Source: Pseudomonadota bacterium (GTDB lineage Bacteria; Pseudomonadota; Gammaproteobacteria; Steroidobacterales; Steroidobacteraceae). From it: a DNA stretch of 64,000 bases. The stretch spans positions 1-64,000 of the forward strand of contig JAFAGC010000118.1 in assembly GCA_023423065.1 (NCBI GenBank), written 5' to 3'. This document shows positions 29,089 to 40,119 of the stretch, one piece after another. The notes beneath the pieces are model-generated. The model searched no databases and was not told the origin of the DNA. It saw only the letters and a program-made list of their open reading frames with translations. The translations under genes were made by a program, and so were the position numbers. Positions within the stretch are counted from its first letter, which is position 1. Every line of letters starts with the position of its first letter.

Positions 29089-30198
29089 TCACCGCGGAGC
29101 GAGTCGGCCGTCCTCGCCGATGACGAGCGTGCCGTCGGGGAACGCGGTACGTGTGAGTGTGCGGATCATCTCGAGCGCGCCCCGGGCGGGATCGATCGTC
29201 GGACCGGCCGGCCGGAGCTGGATCGTGGATACGATTTCGCCCGAGACGAACCGGCCGTCGTCGTCGAGCTGGGCCTTGAGGATCGGCGCGATGCCGCGGA
29301 TGCCTTCGACGCTGATGCCGTAGTACGTCGCGAAGTTGCCCAGGCTGTAGGCGATGAGCCGGTCGCGATACAGCTCGAGCGGCCGCACCACGTGCGGGCC
29401 GTGCCCGAGAACGATGTCCGCGCCGGCATCGACCATCGCGCGCGCGAACTCGACCACGTTGCCGCGATCCTCGCCCGCGAAGATCTCGCGCGCGAAGGGC
29501 AGCACCTCGGCGCCGTTGCCCTCGGCGCCGCCGTGGAACGAAACGATCACGATGTCGTGCGTCGCGGCGAGTCCCTCGATCAGCGCGCGCGCGACCTCGG
29601 GCTCGTTGAGCTGGTTCGCGCCGACGTTGGGCGCGAACGCGGCCAGCGCCACGCGTCGGCCATTGGCGATCCAGCTCGCGGTCGTGCCTTCGCGTCCCGA
29701 GTGATGAATGCCCACCGCGTCGAGCGCGCTCATGCTCGAGTCGCGCCCTTCCTCGCCGAAGTCGCGGGCGTGGTTGTTGGCCAGGCTCAGCGCATCGAAG
29801 CCCGCGAGCTGGAAATACGTCGCGTAACGCGTGGGCGAACGGAAAAGGAAACAGATCTTCGGGTTCTTGCACTGCTTGACCGGTTCGCCGCCGTCCATCA
29901 GCACGCCTTCGAGATTGCCGAAGGTCACGTCGGCGTCGGCAAGAATCGGCGTCACGGCCTCGAGGAACGACACGCCATCGTCGTCGGGCAGGATGTTCTC
30001 GGGAAAATCCGTGCCCAGCATCATGTCGCCCACGGCGGCGATGGTCAGGCCCGGGCGCGTGGGGGCGGGAGGCGGCGCGGGAGCGGGTGATTCGGCCGCG
30101 GGCGGCGGAGTTGGGGGCGCCGTGGGCTGTGTCGCGCAACCGGCCAGCGCCAGCAGGGTGCCGGCGACCAGCGCGCCGCGCAGCGACGCGGGCGTCAT
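29089..30198 (-). CDS. CapA/PgsA-like metallophosphatase-fold lipoprotein
   Basis: A 369-residue CapA-family protein. A lipobox (LLALAGC) near residue 20 and a Pro-rich linker precede the domain, whose motifs are AAVGDMMLGTDF, TFGNLEGVLMDGG, LANNHARDFGEEG, VSFHGGAEG and LGHGPHVVRPLE. Relatives take part in poly-gamma-glutamate or capsule formation, but no pgsBC partners are here, so the substrate is open. ATG at 30198 has GGTGAG upstream and lies four bases after the SPOR gene stop; a GTG four codons earlier is less likely. Confidence 0.87.
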   Translation of the reverse strand: MTPASLRGALVAGTLLALAGCATQPTAPPTPPPAAESPAPAPPPAPTRPGLTIAAVGDMMLGTDFPENILPDDDGVSFLEAVTPILADADVTFGNLEGVLMDGGEPVKQCKNPKICFLFRSPTRYATYFQLAGFDALSLANNHARDFGEEGRDSSMSALDAVGIHHSGREGTTASWIANGRRVALAAFAPNVGANQLNEPEVARALIEGLAATHDIVIVSFHGGAEGNGAEVLPFAREIFAGEDRGNVVEFARAMVDAGADIVLGHGPHVVRPLELYRDRLIAYSLGNFATYYGISVEGIRGIAPILKAQLDDDGRFVSGEIVSTIQLRPAGPTIDPARGALEMIRTLTRTAFPDGTLVIGEDGRLAPR

Positions 30199-30202
30199 CG
30201 AA

Positions 30203-30727
30203 CTACTCACCGACGCGGATCACGAGCGCGTCGAGGTCCGCGGTACGCAGCCGCGCGCGCAGGCGATTCAGCTCGGCGAGATCCGTGATCGGGCCGATGC
30301 GCACCCGGTGCCACACGTCGTCGTCGACCGACACGCGCTGCACGTTGGCGTCGATGCCCTGCAGCTTCAGCTGCGCACGGATGCGGTCGGCTTCCGCCTG
30401 AGCACGGTACGAGCCCGCCTGCAATACGTAGACGCCGGGTCTTTCGATGTGCGCCAGCGCGCTGTCGCGTTCGCGCGCGACTTCGCGATCCTTCTCGGGC
30501 ACGACGACTTCGAAGTTCGGCAGCATCTCGTAGAAGTCGTAGGCCTTCGCGCCTTCCTCGTCGGCGGGCGTCGCGTTGGGGCGAGGCTCCGGGCGCGGAG
30601 CTTCGGCGGATATTTCCGCCGCGTGTTTCTCGCGGTAGTTCTCCCAGACGAGCACGCATAGCGACAGCGACAATCCCAGCGCGAGGCCGAGCCCGAATTC
30701 GCGGGCGCGCGCAAGCTCGAAACGCAT
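30203..30727 (-). CDS. SPOR-domain membrane protein (FtsN-like)
   Basis: A 174-residue bitopic protein: transmembrane helix at about 11-28 (GLGLALGLSLSLCVLVW), then a charged/Pro linker and a C-terminal SPOR domain (YVLQAGSYRAQAEADRIRAQ to the end) that binds denuded peptidoglycan at the septum. A SPOR gene directly after argS is common in gammaproteobacteria. The frame stays open upstream for 17 codons to a CTG at 30778 preceded by AGGGA, so the real N-terminus may be longer. Confidence 0.88.
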   Translation of the reverse strand: MRFELARAREFGLGLALGLSLSLCVLVWENYREKHAAEISAEAPRPEPRPNATPADEEGAKAYDFYEMLPNFEVVVPEKDREVARERDSALAHIERPGVYVLQAGSYRAQAEADRIRAQLKLQGIDANVQRVSVDDDVWHRVRIGPITDLAELNRLRARLRTADLDALVIRVGE

Positions 30728-30787
30728 TCCGCCGGCGCGCGCACGCTTGAAATCCCGGCTGGTGATCTTGGCGGCCAGAGTGGTTCC

Positions 30788-32545
30788 CTACATCGACTCG
30801 GGCGCGGAGACGCCGAGGATTCCGAGGCCATTGCGGATGACCTGTTGAACCGCGAGCACGAGGGTCAGACGAGCGTTACGCAACGGCGCATCCTCGACAA
30901 TCCACTTCTCAGCGTTGTAATAGGTGTGCAGCGTGTTCGCAAGCTCGCGCAGGTAGTGCACGAGCGCGTGCGGCGCGCGATTGACCGCCGCCGATGCGAT
31001 GGTCTCGGGATATTTCGACAGCGCGGTGATGACCGAGGCCTCGTGCGCATTGTCGAGCCGCGCCAGCGCGGCAAGACCCGCGGCTTCGTCGTAGGCGAAG
31101 CCCCGGGCGGCCAGTTCCTTCATCACCGAGGCCACGCGGGCGTGCGCGTACTGCACGTAATACACTGGGTTCTCGTTGCTGCGCGACTTGGCGAGTTCCA
31201 GGTCGAAATCCAGCGCCTGGTCATGGCTGCGCATGAGATAGAAGAACCGCGCCGCGTCGTTGCCGACCTCGTTGCGCAGATCTCGCAGCGTGACGAAGTT
31301 GCCTTCGCGCTTGCCCATCGAGAGCTTTTCGCCGCCGCGGAACAGGCTCACGAGCTGCAGCAGGGTGACCTCGAAGCAGTCGCCCGGCGCGCCCAGCGCC
31401 TGCAACGCGCCGCGCACGCGCGTCACGTAGCCGTGATGGTCCGCGCCCCACACGTCGATCAGCAGGTCGTGACCTCGCCGGCGCTTGTCGAAGTGGTACG
31501 CGATGTCGCTCGCGAAGTAGGTTTTCTCGCCGTTGGCGCGGATGACCACGCGATCCTCGTCGTCGCCGTAGTCGGTGCTCTTGAACCACTCCGCGCCGTC
31601 CTTCGTGTACATGTGGCCGGACTTGCGCAGCGCCTCGATCGCGCGATCCACCGCGCCGGACTCGTTGAGCGTGCGTTCGGAGAACCAGTTGTCGAAGCGC
31701 ACGCGGAACTCTTCGAGATCATTGCGGATGTCGGCCATCATCGCGTCGCGGCCGAACAGCACGATGGAATCGAATTCCTCGTCGCCCAGCAGCCGGCGCG
31801 AGTTCTGGATGAGGCCGTCGATGTGTTTGTCCTTGTCGCCGGCCGGCGCGTCGGGTGGAGCGCCGCGCATGACGTCGGCGCCCGGCCGCTTCAATGCGTC
31901 GCCGCGTTTTTCGCGCAGCGCCTTCGCGACGGGCAGGATGTAGTCGGCCTTGTAGCCGTTCGACGGAAAGGTCACGGGCTCGCCGCACAGCTCGAGATAC
32001 CGTAGGTAGAGGCTCACGGCGAGGATGTCGATCTGCCGGCCCGCGTCGTTGATGTAGTACTCGCGGTAGACCTCGAAGCCCGCGGCTTCGAGCACGTTGC
32101 TCAGCGTCGCGCCCACGGCCGCCTGGCGACCGTGCCCGACGTGCATCGGGCCGGTGGGATTGGCCGACACGAATTCGACCATCACCTTGCGCCCGGCGCC
32201 GACACTGCCGCGACCGTACGCGTCACGCTGTGCGATGACGCTGCGGATCTCCGCCACCCACGCGTCCTTCGCGAGCCGGAAGTTGATGAAACCCGCGCCG
32301 GCGAGCTCGGCGGACGTGATCAGATCGTTCTTCGGCAGCGCCGCGATGATGGCCTGCGCGAGTTCGCGCGGGTTCTTGCGCGCGGCCTTGGAGAGCCGCA
32401 TCGCGATGTTGCTGGCGAAGTCGCCGTGTTTCTCGTCGCGCGCGCGCTCGACCACGACCTGGGCCGGATCGACGGCCTCGGGCAAAACGCCGGGAACAAG
32501 TGATCGCAACGCCTCTCGCAACAGGCGTTCAAGCTCGGATTTCAC
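30788..32545 (-). CDS. argS: Arginyl-tRNA synthetase
   Basis: A 585-residue class I synthetase charging tRNA-Arg. Motifs: ANPTGPMHVGHGRQA carries the HIGH-type HVGH, KLSMGKREGNFVT stands in place of KMSKS, and a normal C-terminal DALR anticodon domain ends the protein. GTG at 32545 is preferred since the conserved N-terminus (VKSELERLLREAL) begins here; a longer in-frame extension is Arg/Pro-rich and not conserved-looking. The SPOR and CapA-like genes follow on the same strand. Confidence 0.96.
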   Translation of the reverse strand: MKSELERLLREALRSLVPGVLPEAVDPAQVVVERARDEKHGDFASNIAMRLSKAARKNPRELAQAIIAALPKNDLITSAELAGAGFINFRLAKDAWVAEIRSVIAQRDAYGRGSVGAGRKVMVEFVSANPTGPMHVGHGRQAAVGATLSNVLEAAGFEVYREYYINDAGRQIDILAVSLYLRYLELCGEPVTFPSNGYKADYILPVAKALREKRGDALKRPGADVMRGAPPDAPAGDKDKHIDGLIQNSRRLLGDEEFDSIVLFGRDAMMADIRNDLEEFRVRFDNWFSERTLNESGAVDRAIEALRKSGHMYTKDGAEWFKSTDYGDDEDRVVIRANGEKTYFASDIAYHFDKRRRGHDLLIDVWGADHHGYVTRVRGALQALGAPGDCFEVTLLQLVSLFRGGEKLSMGKREGNFVTLRDLRNEVGNDAARFFYLMRSHDQALDFDLELAKSRSNENPVYYVQYAHARVASVMKELAARGFAYDEAAGLAALARLDNAHEASVITALSKYPETIASAAVNRAPHALVHYLRELANTLHTYYNAEKWIVEDAPLRNARLTLVLAVQQVIRNGLGILGVSAPESM

Positions 32546-32667
32546 GGGGGGAACCTGTCTGGAACTCGCTGAAAACGGCGCGAGTCTACCGGACCGTCCC
32601 GGTAAACCGAATGCCCCGTGCCGCGTTGATCCGCGTGCAGGCCTCATTTTCGACAGGAGACACCCGA

Positions 32668-33120
32668 ATGAAGACCCCGATCATTGCCACCGCGGCCATT
32701 GCCGCCCTGCTGGCCGGCATCGCCGTCGCAGGAGATGCGCCGCGCGCCGACGCGCCTCGCCAGGTAATGCACTCCGACGCCGACGGCGATGGCCGTGTAT
32801 CCCGCGAAGAGGCGGCTGCCGCGGCCACCGAACGCTCCAACAAGTGGTTCGACAAGCTCGACGCCGACAAGGACGGATTCGTGACCAAGGAAGAAATGTC
32901 GAAGGCGCGCGAGGACCGTCGCGCCGCAATGCGCACGAAGATGGACGAGCATTTCAAGGCCGCGGACCTGAACGGCGACGGCCAGCTCTCGCTCGATGAA
33001 GTGCAGGCCAAGATGCCCCGCATGGCGGATCGCTTCAACGACCTCGACAAGAACAAGGACGGCCAGCTGAGCAAGGACGAGCTCAAGCGTGGCGGCCATC
33101 GCCACAAGCGCCAGGGCTGA
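32668..33120 (+). CDS. Secreted EF-hand calcium-binding protein
   Basis: A 150-residue protein with a signal peptide (about 1-21, ending AVA) and four EF-hand loops: DADGDGRVSREE, DADKDGFVTKEE, DLNGDGQLSLDE and DKNKDGQLSKDE. All loops keep the Asp and terminal Glu ligands, so calcium binding in the periplasm or outside is likely. AGGAGA lies eight bases before the ATG. The C-terminus is basic. The partner is unknown. Confidence 0.88.
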   Translation: MKTPIIATAAIAALLAGIAVAGDAPRADAPRQVMHSDADGDGRVSREEAAAAATERSNKWFDKLDADKDGFVTKEEMSKAREDRRAAMRTKMDEHFKAADLNGDGQLSLDEVQAKMPRMADRFNDLDKNKDGQLSKDELKRGGHRHKRQG

Positions 33121-33130
33121 TCGAGGAGGT

Positions 33131-33223
33131 CGGTGCCTGGCACGGGAATTCCGGGATCAACATCGACTCCCCCTCCCCATCCCGGCTTTTCCGTGCCTGG
33201 CACCGATCGGGTGCCAGGCGCCG
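33131..33223. repeat. Nested palindromic intergenic element
   Basis: Inverted arms 33131-33145 and 33191-33205 (core GTGCCTGGCAC, itself palindromic) enclose a second inverted pair (CCGGGAT at 33151-33157, ATCCCGG at 33179-33185). A third GTGCCAGGC copy follows at 33211-33219. It fills the gap between the convergent EF-hand and priA genes. REP-like; it may also stop transcription from both sides. Confidence 0.55.
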
Positions 33224-33227
33224 CCTC

Positions 33228-35451
<2,224 letters not shown>

Positions 35452-35459
<8 letters not shown>

Positions 35460-35486
35460 AGTGCGTGTGGATAAGTCTGTGGATCA
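35452..35486. promoter_or_regulatory. Cluster of three DnaA-box-like sites at the priA start
   Basis: TTGTCCACA at 35452, TGTGGATAA at 35466 (perfect complement of TTATCCACA) and TGTGGATCA at 35478 fall within 35 bases. They overlap or adjoin the priA start. DnaA could regulate priA here. Confidence 0.55.
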
Positions 35487-35820
35487 CGCGCAATAAAAGT
35501 TACAAAAACGCTGTGTTTCTGCAGTTTCTCGTTTGGCTGGTCGAATCGTGAGCACATGCGTGCGAATCTAATGAAAACAAGCAGATAGAGAACTGGACGA
35601 TCGGCAAGTTGGCGGGATTGAACAAACGTGACACCCGATCTGCGGGATTGTTCGTAAGTTCCTGATTCACGGAAACGCAATGTGCGCGAGGTGTCGGTCA
35701 ACGATCGGTCAACCTTGGCCGGGTTGCTGCGTTTCACCCCTCATGACCGCGTTTGTTACGCTCGCCGGCGTTTATAACACGCCCGTTTTTGCGGGCGGGC
35801 GGAGTCGCACCCGAGGATTG
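35487..35820. other. AT-richer intergenic region between priA and a sigma gene
   Basis: This 334-base stretch is visibly richer in A/T than its surroundings (for example AATAAAAGTTACAAAAACG). No convincing gene is seen. It should carry the divergent promoters of priA and the sigma-factor operon, but no clear -35/-10 pair stands out. Confidence 0.5.
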
Positions 35821-36357
35821 ATGACGAGTCGCGCTCTCGATCAGTTTCTGACCGGCGTCGAGAAGCGCGCATTCAAGATCGCGCAGCTTGCATTGCGCAA
35901 CGACGACGATGCGCTCGACGCCGTGCAGGACGCGATGATGAAACTCGTGCAGTCGTATGCATCGCGGCCCGAGGCGGAGTGGCGTCCGCTGTTCTATCGC
36001 ATCCTCTCGAATCGCATACGCGACATGCAGCGGCGCCGCACGGTGCGCGGCAGGATCATGTCGTGGCTGCCGCTGCGCGATGCCGAAGACGACGAGGAGA
36101 TCGATCCGATCGCGGCCGCGCCGAGTCCGGAGGCCACACCCGTGCAGCGCCTCGAGCTCGACGAGGCGATCGGGGTGCTGGAGCAGGCGCTGGCCGCATT
36201 GCCGGCCCGCCAGCAGGAGGCGTTCCTGCTGCGGAACTTCGAAGGGCTGGACGTGAGCGAGACCGCGAACGCGATGGGCTGCTCCGAAGGCAGCGTGAAG
36301 ACGCATTATTTCCGCGCGCTGGCGACGCTGCGTGCGCGGCTCGGTGAAGTATTCTGA
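35821..36357 (+). CDS. ECF RNA polymerase sigma factor (second module)
   Basis: A 178-residue ECF-type sigma factor with region 2 (AFKIAQLALRNDDDALDAVQ, WRPLFYRILSNRIRD) and region 4 (LPARQQEAFLLRNFEG, MGCSEGSVKTHYFRAL). ATG at 35821 is chosen; upstream frame lacks conserved sequence. It heads a tight operon with a DUF3619-like membrane protein (11 bases on), an acidic small protein and a DUF3106 protein. The signal and targets are unknown. Confidence 0.9.
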   Translation: MTSRALDQFLTGVEKRAFKIAQLALRNDDDALDAVQDAMMKLVQSYASRPEAEWRPLFYRILSNRIRDMQRRRTVRGRIMSWLPLRDAEDDEEIDPIAAAPSPEATPVQRLELDEAIGVLEQALAALPARQQEAFLLRNFEGLDVSETANAMGCSEGSVKTHYFRALATLRARLGEVF

Positions 36358-36368
36358 AGGCTGCAGCC

Positions 36369-36731
36369 ATGAGCGACCGCACACCGTTCGAAAAACGCAC
36401 GCAGGAGGTACTCGAGGAGAGCACGGCTCGACTCGATGGCCGCACGCGTTCGCGCTTGACGCAGGCCCGGCATGCCGCATTGGATCGCCTCGAACGCCCG
36501 GCACGGTTCGCGGGCTGGCGTACTTACCTGCCCGCGGGCGCCGCGGCCGCGGTGGCGGTCTTTGCCGTGATGCTCTGGTCCGGACCGCGCGGCGTGGATT
36601 CGCTGCCCGCGCAGGCCACGAACGCCGTGGAAGATTTTGAGTTGCTCGCCGACGTCGAAGCGCCCGACTTCGTCGCCGACGCCGCGGATCTCGAGTTCTA
36701 CGAATGGGCCGCGAGTGAAGTGGAAACATGA
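36369..36731 (+). CDS. DUF3619-like membrane protein, probable anti-sigma factor
   Basis: A 120-residue protein with a cytoplasmic N-terminus of about 50 residues, one transmembrane helix at about 53-70 (LPAGAAAAVAVFAVMLW) and an acidic periplasmic end. Similar DUF3619 proteins follow ECF sigma genes, so an anti-sigma role is inferred. It overlaps the next gene as ATGA. Confidence 0.7.
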   Translation: MSDRTPFEKRTQEVLEESTARLDGRTRSRLTQARHAALDRLERPARFAGWRTYLPAGAAAAVAVFAVMLWSGPRGVDSLPAQATNAVEDFELLADVEAPDFVADAADLEFYEWAASEVET

Positions 36732-36919
36732 GCGACCCGAGAAAGGCCCCGAAGAAGACAGAACCGGACGATGACCTGCTCGAGTTCCTCGGCGGCATCG
36801 ACGAGATCAACGACGAATCGGAGGACGACGATTTTTCGGATTTCCTCGCCAAGGCGGACATCGACCGGCTCAAGGAAGCCGCTCGCAAGCCGCGCCCACC
36901 CGTGAAGGACGGCGAATGA
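36728..36919 (+). CDS. Acidic small protein, unknown
   Basis: A 63-residue, strongly acidic soluble protein (DDDLLEFLGGIDEINDESED) with a basic, Pro-rich C-terminus. It overlaps both neighbours by four bases, which supports translation. No family recognised. It could modulate the sigma/anti-sigma pair, by context only. Confidence 0.65.
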   Translation: MSDPRKAPKKTEPDDDLLEFLGGIDEINDESEDDDFSDFLAKADIDRLKEAARKPRPPVKDGE

Positions 36920-37518
36920 ACACCGTGCGCAATCCAGGATTCACGCGTCGCGCCGCGCTGGCCGCGCTTTGCGCCGTCGGGCTGCAGTGTGTCGTCGCGC
37001 CACGCGCGCGCGCGGATGCGCCCGAGGACGGCGCGGCCGCCACCGCGAACGCACCGGCCTCGATCGCCTGGTCGAGTCTCACGCCCGAGGAACAGAAAGT
37101 CCTGGACCGTTTCAAAGACCGCTGGAACACGCTCGCGCCCGAGCAGCAGCAGAAGCTGCTGCGCGGCAGCCGCCGCTGGTTATCGATGACGCCGGAGGAG
37201 CGCGAGCGCGCCCAGGCGCGTTTCAAGCGCTGGCGGGAGCTCACACCCGAGCAACGTGAAGCCGCGCGCCGCCGTTGGCACGAATACCGCGAGCTCACGC
37301 CGGAGCAGCAGCAGCGTGTGCGCGAGGGGTATCACCGCCTCAAGAAACTCACGCCCGAGCAGCGCCAGAAACTGCGCGAGCGCTGGGAGAACGCGACGCC
37401 CGAGGAGCGCGAGAAGTGGCTGGAGCGCCGCCGCGAACGCCGGGAGCGGCGCGAGCAGCTGCGCCAGCAGTCCGGCGAGCGGCCCCTGCAGCCCGAACAG
37501 CCCCGGCAGGATCCCTAA
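36916..37518 (+). CDS. DUF3106 exported protein with LTPEQ repeats
   Basis: A 200-residue exported protein. The signal region has twin Arg (TRRAALAALCAVG) and is cleaved near residue 34. The mature part is built of about six helical repeats of roughly 20 residues, each starting with an LTPEQ- or TPEER-like step (SLTPEEQ, LAPEQQ, MTPEER, LTPEQR, LTPEQQ, LTPEQR), and ends in a highly basic tail. This is DUF3106, often found with an ECF sigma gene. Fourth gene of the operon; its TAA lies in the TAACTAC context. Confidence 0.82.
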   Translation: MNTVRNPGFTRRAALAALCAVGLQCVVAPRARADAPEDGAAATANAPASIAWSSLTPEEQKVLDRFKDRWNTLAPEQQQKLLRGSRRWLSMTPEERERAQARFKRWRELTPEQREAARRRWHEYRELTPEQQQRVREGYHRLKKLTPEQRQKLRERWENATPEEREKWLERRRERRERREQLRQQSGERPLQPEQPRQDP

Positions 37519-37998
37519 CTACTGCGCCGACGGGCCGCTCGGCTCCTTCGGTATCTGCTTCGTTCCGGAGCCCGGGCTCTTCCAGTTGATCACGAAATAC
37601 GTCGCGGGCGTATTTCCAATGTTCTTCACGCCATGCGGCTGCATCGAGGCGTAGAACAGGATGCCGCCCGGACCCACCACGACTTCCTTGCCGTTCACGT
37701 GGGCCTGCAGCGTCCCTTCGCGCACGATGACGATTTCCTCGTTCGGATGCGTGTGCGGCGGGTGCGAGGTGGTGTTCGGATTGAGCGTCGTGATGTGCAT
37801 CTCGAGCTCGTCGAGCGTGCGGGTGGGCTCGCGCACCAGCGAGCGGAGCTCGCCGACGTCGGTTTTCCTGACCGCCATGTCCTCCCACTTCCAGGCCGTC
37901 GAATCGAGCACGGGCTTCTTGTCGTCGGCCATCGAAACACAGGCAAGCGTGGCGGTTGCGGCGATGGCCGCGGCGGCGAGATCCCGGCGAGTGATCAT
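37519..37998 (-). CDS. Exported cupin-domain protein
   Basis: A 159-residue protein with a Tat-like leader (TRRDLAAAAIAATATLACV) and a cupin barrel at about 60-145: HPPHTHPNEEIVIVREG gives the metal-binding His/His/Glu set, and PHGVKNIG the last His. The reaction is unknown. GGAGA lies six bases before the ATG. Its stop abuts the convergent DUF3106 gene. Confidence 0.83.
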   Translation of the reverse strand: MITRRDLAAAAIAATATLACVSMADDKKPVLDSTAWKWEDMAVRKTDVGELRSLVREPTRTLDELEMHITTLNPNTTSHPPHTHPNEEIVIVREGTLQAHVNGKEVVVGPGGILFYASMQPHGVKNIGNTPATYFVINWKSPGSGTKQIPKEPSGPSAQ

Positions 37999-38087
37999 GT
38001 GAATTCTCCGTGGAGGGTGTGGCAGCCTACCAAGCCGCTTTCTATGGCTACAATACGCGCGCCTCCTAAAACACCGGAGCTCGCCAA

Positions 38088-38597
38088 GTGGCTTCCAAAG
38101 CCGAATATCTGTTCGAAAAAGCCCTGTTCGCCTCGCGCTGGCTGCTGGCGCCGATCTTCCTCGGGCTGTCGCTGGCGCTGCTTGCGCTCGGCATCAAGTT
38201 TTTCCAGGAAGCGTGGCACGTGGTGACCGAGGCGCACATCCTGGACGAGGCGAACCTCGTGCTCACGGTGCTGGCGATGATCGACATCGTGCTCGTGGGA
38301 AGCCTCATCGTGATGGTGATGTTCTCGGGCTACGAGAACTTCGTTTCGACGATCGACGCGAAGGGCTCCGATTCGCTCAACTGGCTGGGCAAGCTCGACG
38401 CGGGCACGCTCAAGCTCAAGGTGGCGGCGAGCATCGTCGCGATCTCGTCGATTCATCTGCTGCGCAAGTTCATGCAGGTCGAGCAGATCGAGAACGACAA
38501 GATCAAGTGGTACGTCCTCATGCACATGGCCTTCGTGCTTTCGGCGGTGCTGCTCGGCGTGCTCGACAAGATGTCGTTCGCCAAGCACCGCGAGTAG
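38088..38597 (+). CDS. YqhA/UPF0114 (TIGR00645) inner-membrane protein
   Basis: A 169-residue integral membrane protein with three to four helices (WLLAPIFLGLSLALLALGI; a second after NLVLTVLAMIDIVLVGSLI; a third near the C-terminus). FSGYENFVS and the SASIV-type region match the YqhA family, whose function is unknown. The start is GTG; an ATG-less N-terminus (ASKAEYLFEKALFASRW) fits the family. A TACAAT about 35 bases upstream could be a -10 element. Confidence 0.88.
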   Translation: MASKAEYLFEKALFASRWLLAPIFLGLSLALLALGIKFFQEAWHVVTEAHILDEANLVLTVLAMIDIVLVGSLIVMVMFSGYENFVSTIDAKGSDSLNWLGKLDAGTLKLKVAASIVAISSIHLLRKFMQVEQIENDKIKWYVLMHMAFVLSAVLLGVLDKMSFAKHRE

Positions 38598-38620
38598 TCA
38601 GGGGCTGCGCTCCACTTCGG

Positions 38621-38644
38621 AAAACGGCGTCGAAACGACGCCGT
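38621..38644 (-). terminator. Hairpin terminator after pntB
   Basis: A perfect 9-bp stem (38624-38632 with 38636-38644) with a 3-base loop, followed on the minus strand by four T. It lies 40 bases past the pntB stop and could also serve the convergent yqhA-like gene. Confidence 0.6.
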
Positions 38645-38682
38645 CCGTGAGTTGAAAGTTGCCTGACGTGCCGGTTTGGGGG

Positions 38683-40119
38683 TCAGCCCGCCGCCTTGAT
38701 CGCGTTCACGAGCTCCGCGGCGGCTTTCTGCCCGTCGCCGTACAACATGCGCGTGTTGTCGAGGAAGAAGAGGGCGTTCTCGATGCCCGAGAAGCCCGCG
38801 CCCTGGCCGCGCTTGATGACGATCACGTTCTTGGCCTTGTCGGCATTGAGGATCGGCATGCCGTAGATGGGTGAGGACTTGTCGGTGCGCGCGACGGGGT
38901 TCACGACGTCGTTCGCGCCGATGATGAGCGCCACGTCCGCGGTTTCGAACTCTGCGTTGATCTCGTCGAGGTCGGAGATCAGATCGTAGGGCACACCGGC
39001 CTCCGCCAGCAGCACGTTCATGTGGCCGGGCATGCGGCCCGCGACCGGGTGGATCGCGAACTTCACGGTGACGCCGCGATCGATGAGCAGCTGGCACATC
39101 TCCCAGACCTTGTGCTGTGCCTGCGCGACGGCCATGCCGTAGCCGGGCACCACGATGACTTTGCTCGCGAAGGCCATCATCACGCCCACGTCGGAGGCCT
39201 CGATGGGTTTCATCGAGCCCTTCACCTCGGTCGCGGCCGCGCCGCCGCCCGAACCGAAGTCCGAGAACAATACGTTGCCGAGCGAGCGGTTCATGGCCTT
39301 CGCCATGAGCTGCGTGAGCAGCGTGCCCGCGGAGCCCACGACGGTGCCCGCGATGATCATCGCGGCGTTGTCGAGCACGAAGCCTTCGAACGCGACCGCG
39401 AGGCCGGTGAGGGCGTTGTACAGCGAGATGACCACGGGCATGTCCGCGCCGCCGATCGGCAGCGTCATCGCGATGCCGAGCAGCAGCGCGAGTCCGAAGA
39501 TCAGCGAGACGTGCAGCGGATCCGCGCCGTGGTGCAACACGACCACGCCGCCCGCGAACAGCGCGCCGAGCAGCAGCAGGCCGTTGACGAACTTCTGTCC
39601 CGCGAAGCGCACGGTCTTGTTGAGCACGCCCTGCAGCTTGGCCCACGCGATCAAACTACCGCTGAACGAGACGGCGCCGATGATGCCGCCGACGACGGCC
39701 AGCGTCATGACGACCTGGCTGTGCTCCACGGCGGCTCCTTCGCCCGTATTGGCGAACGCCGCGCGGTACAGCTCCACGGCCGCGATCGCGGCGGCCGCGC
39801 CGCCGCCCATGCCGTTGTAGAGCGCGATCATCTGCGGCATGTCGGTCATCGCGACCTTCTTGCCGCTCCACCAGGCGACCAGGGAGCCGACGACGATGGC
39901 CGCGATGATGAGCTCGTAGTTCGACATTCCCGGGTACAGGAACGTCACGAGCGTCGCGACCACCATGCCCGCGCCAGCCCAGAGGATGCCGCTGCGCGCG
40001 GTCACCGGGGAGCTCATGCGCTTCAGGCCCATGATGAACAGCACGGCGGTGAGGAAATAGCTGATGTCGATCAGCAGCCGCGGCGAGAAGAAGCCGGGCG
40101 TATTCATCGCGGTTTCCAT
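38683..40119 (-). CDS. pntB: NAD(P) transhydrogenase subunit beta
   Basis: A 478-residue membrane subunit. About nine helices form the proton channel (domain II), and the C-terminal domain III binds NADP(H) (VPGYGMAVAQAQHKVWEM, HPVAGRMPGHMNVLLAEA, GANDVVNP). With the alpha subunits it couples hydride transfer from NADH to NADP with proton movement. The start overlaps the stop of the small alpha gene by one base. Complete. Confidence 0.97.
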   Translation of the reverse strand: METAMNTPGFFSPRLLIDISYFLTAVLFIMGLKRMSSPVTARSGILWAGAGMVVATLVTFLYPGMSNYELIIAAIVVGSLVAWWSGKKVAMTDMPQMIALYNGMGGGAAAAIAAVELYRAAFANTGEGAAVEHSQVVMTLAVVGGIIGAVSFSGSLIAWAKLQGVLNKTVRFAGQKFVNGLLLLGALFAGGVVVLHHGADPLHVSLIFGLALLLGIAMTLPIGGADMPVVISLYNALTGLAVAFEGFVLDNAAMIIAGTVVGSAGTLLTQLMAKAMNRSLGNVLFSDFGSGGGAAATEVKGSMKPIEASDVGVMMAFASKVIVVPGYGMAVAQAQHKVWEMCQLLIDRGVTVKFAIHPVAGRMPGHMNVLLAEAGVPYDLISDLDEINAEFETADVALIIGANDVVNPVARTDKSSPIYGMPILNADKAKNVIVIKRGQGAGFSGIENALFFLDNTRMLYGDGQKAAAELVNAIKAAG

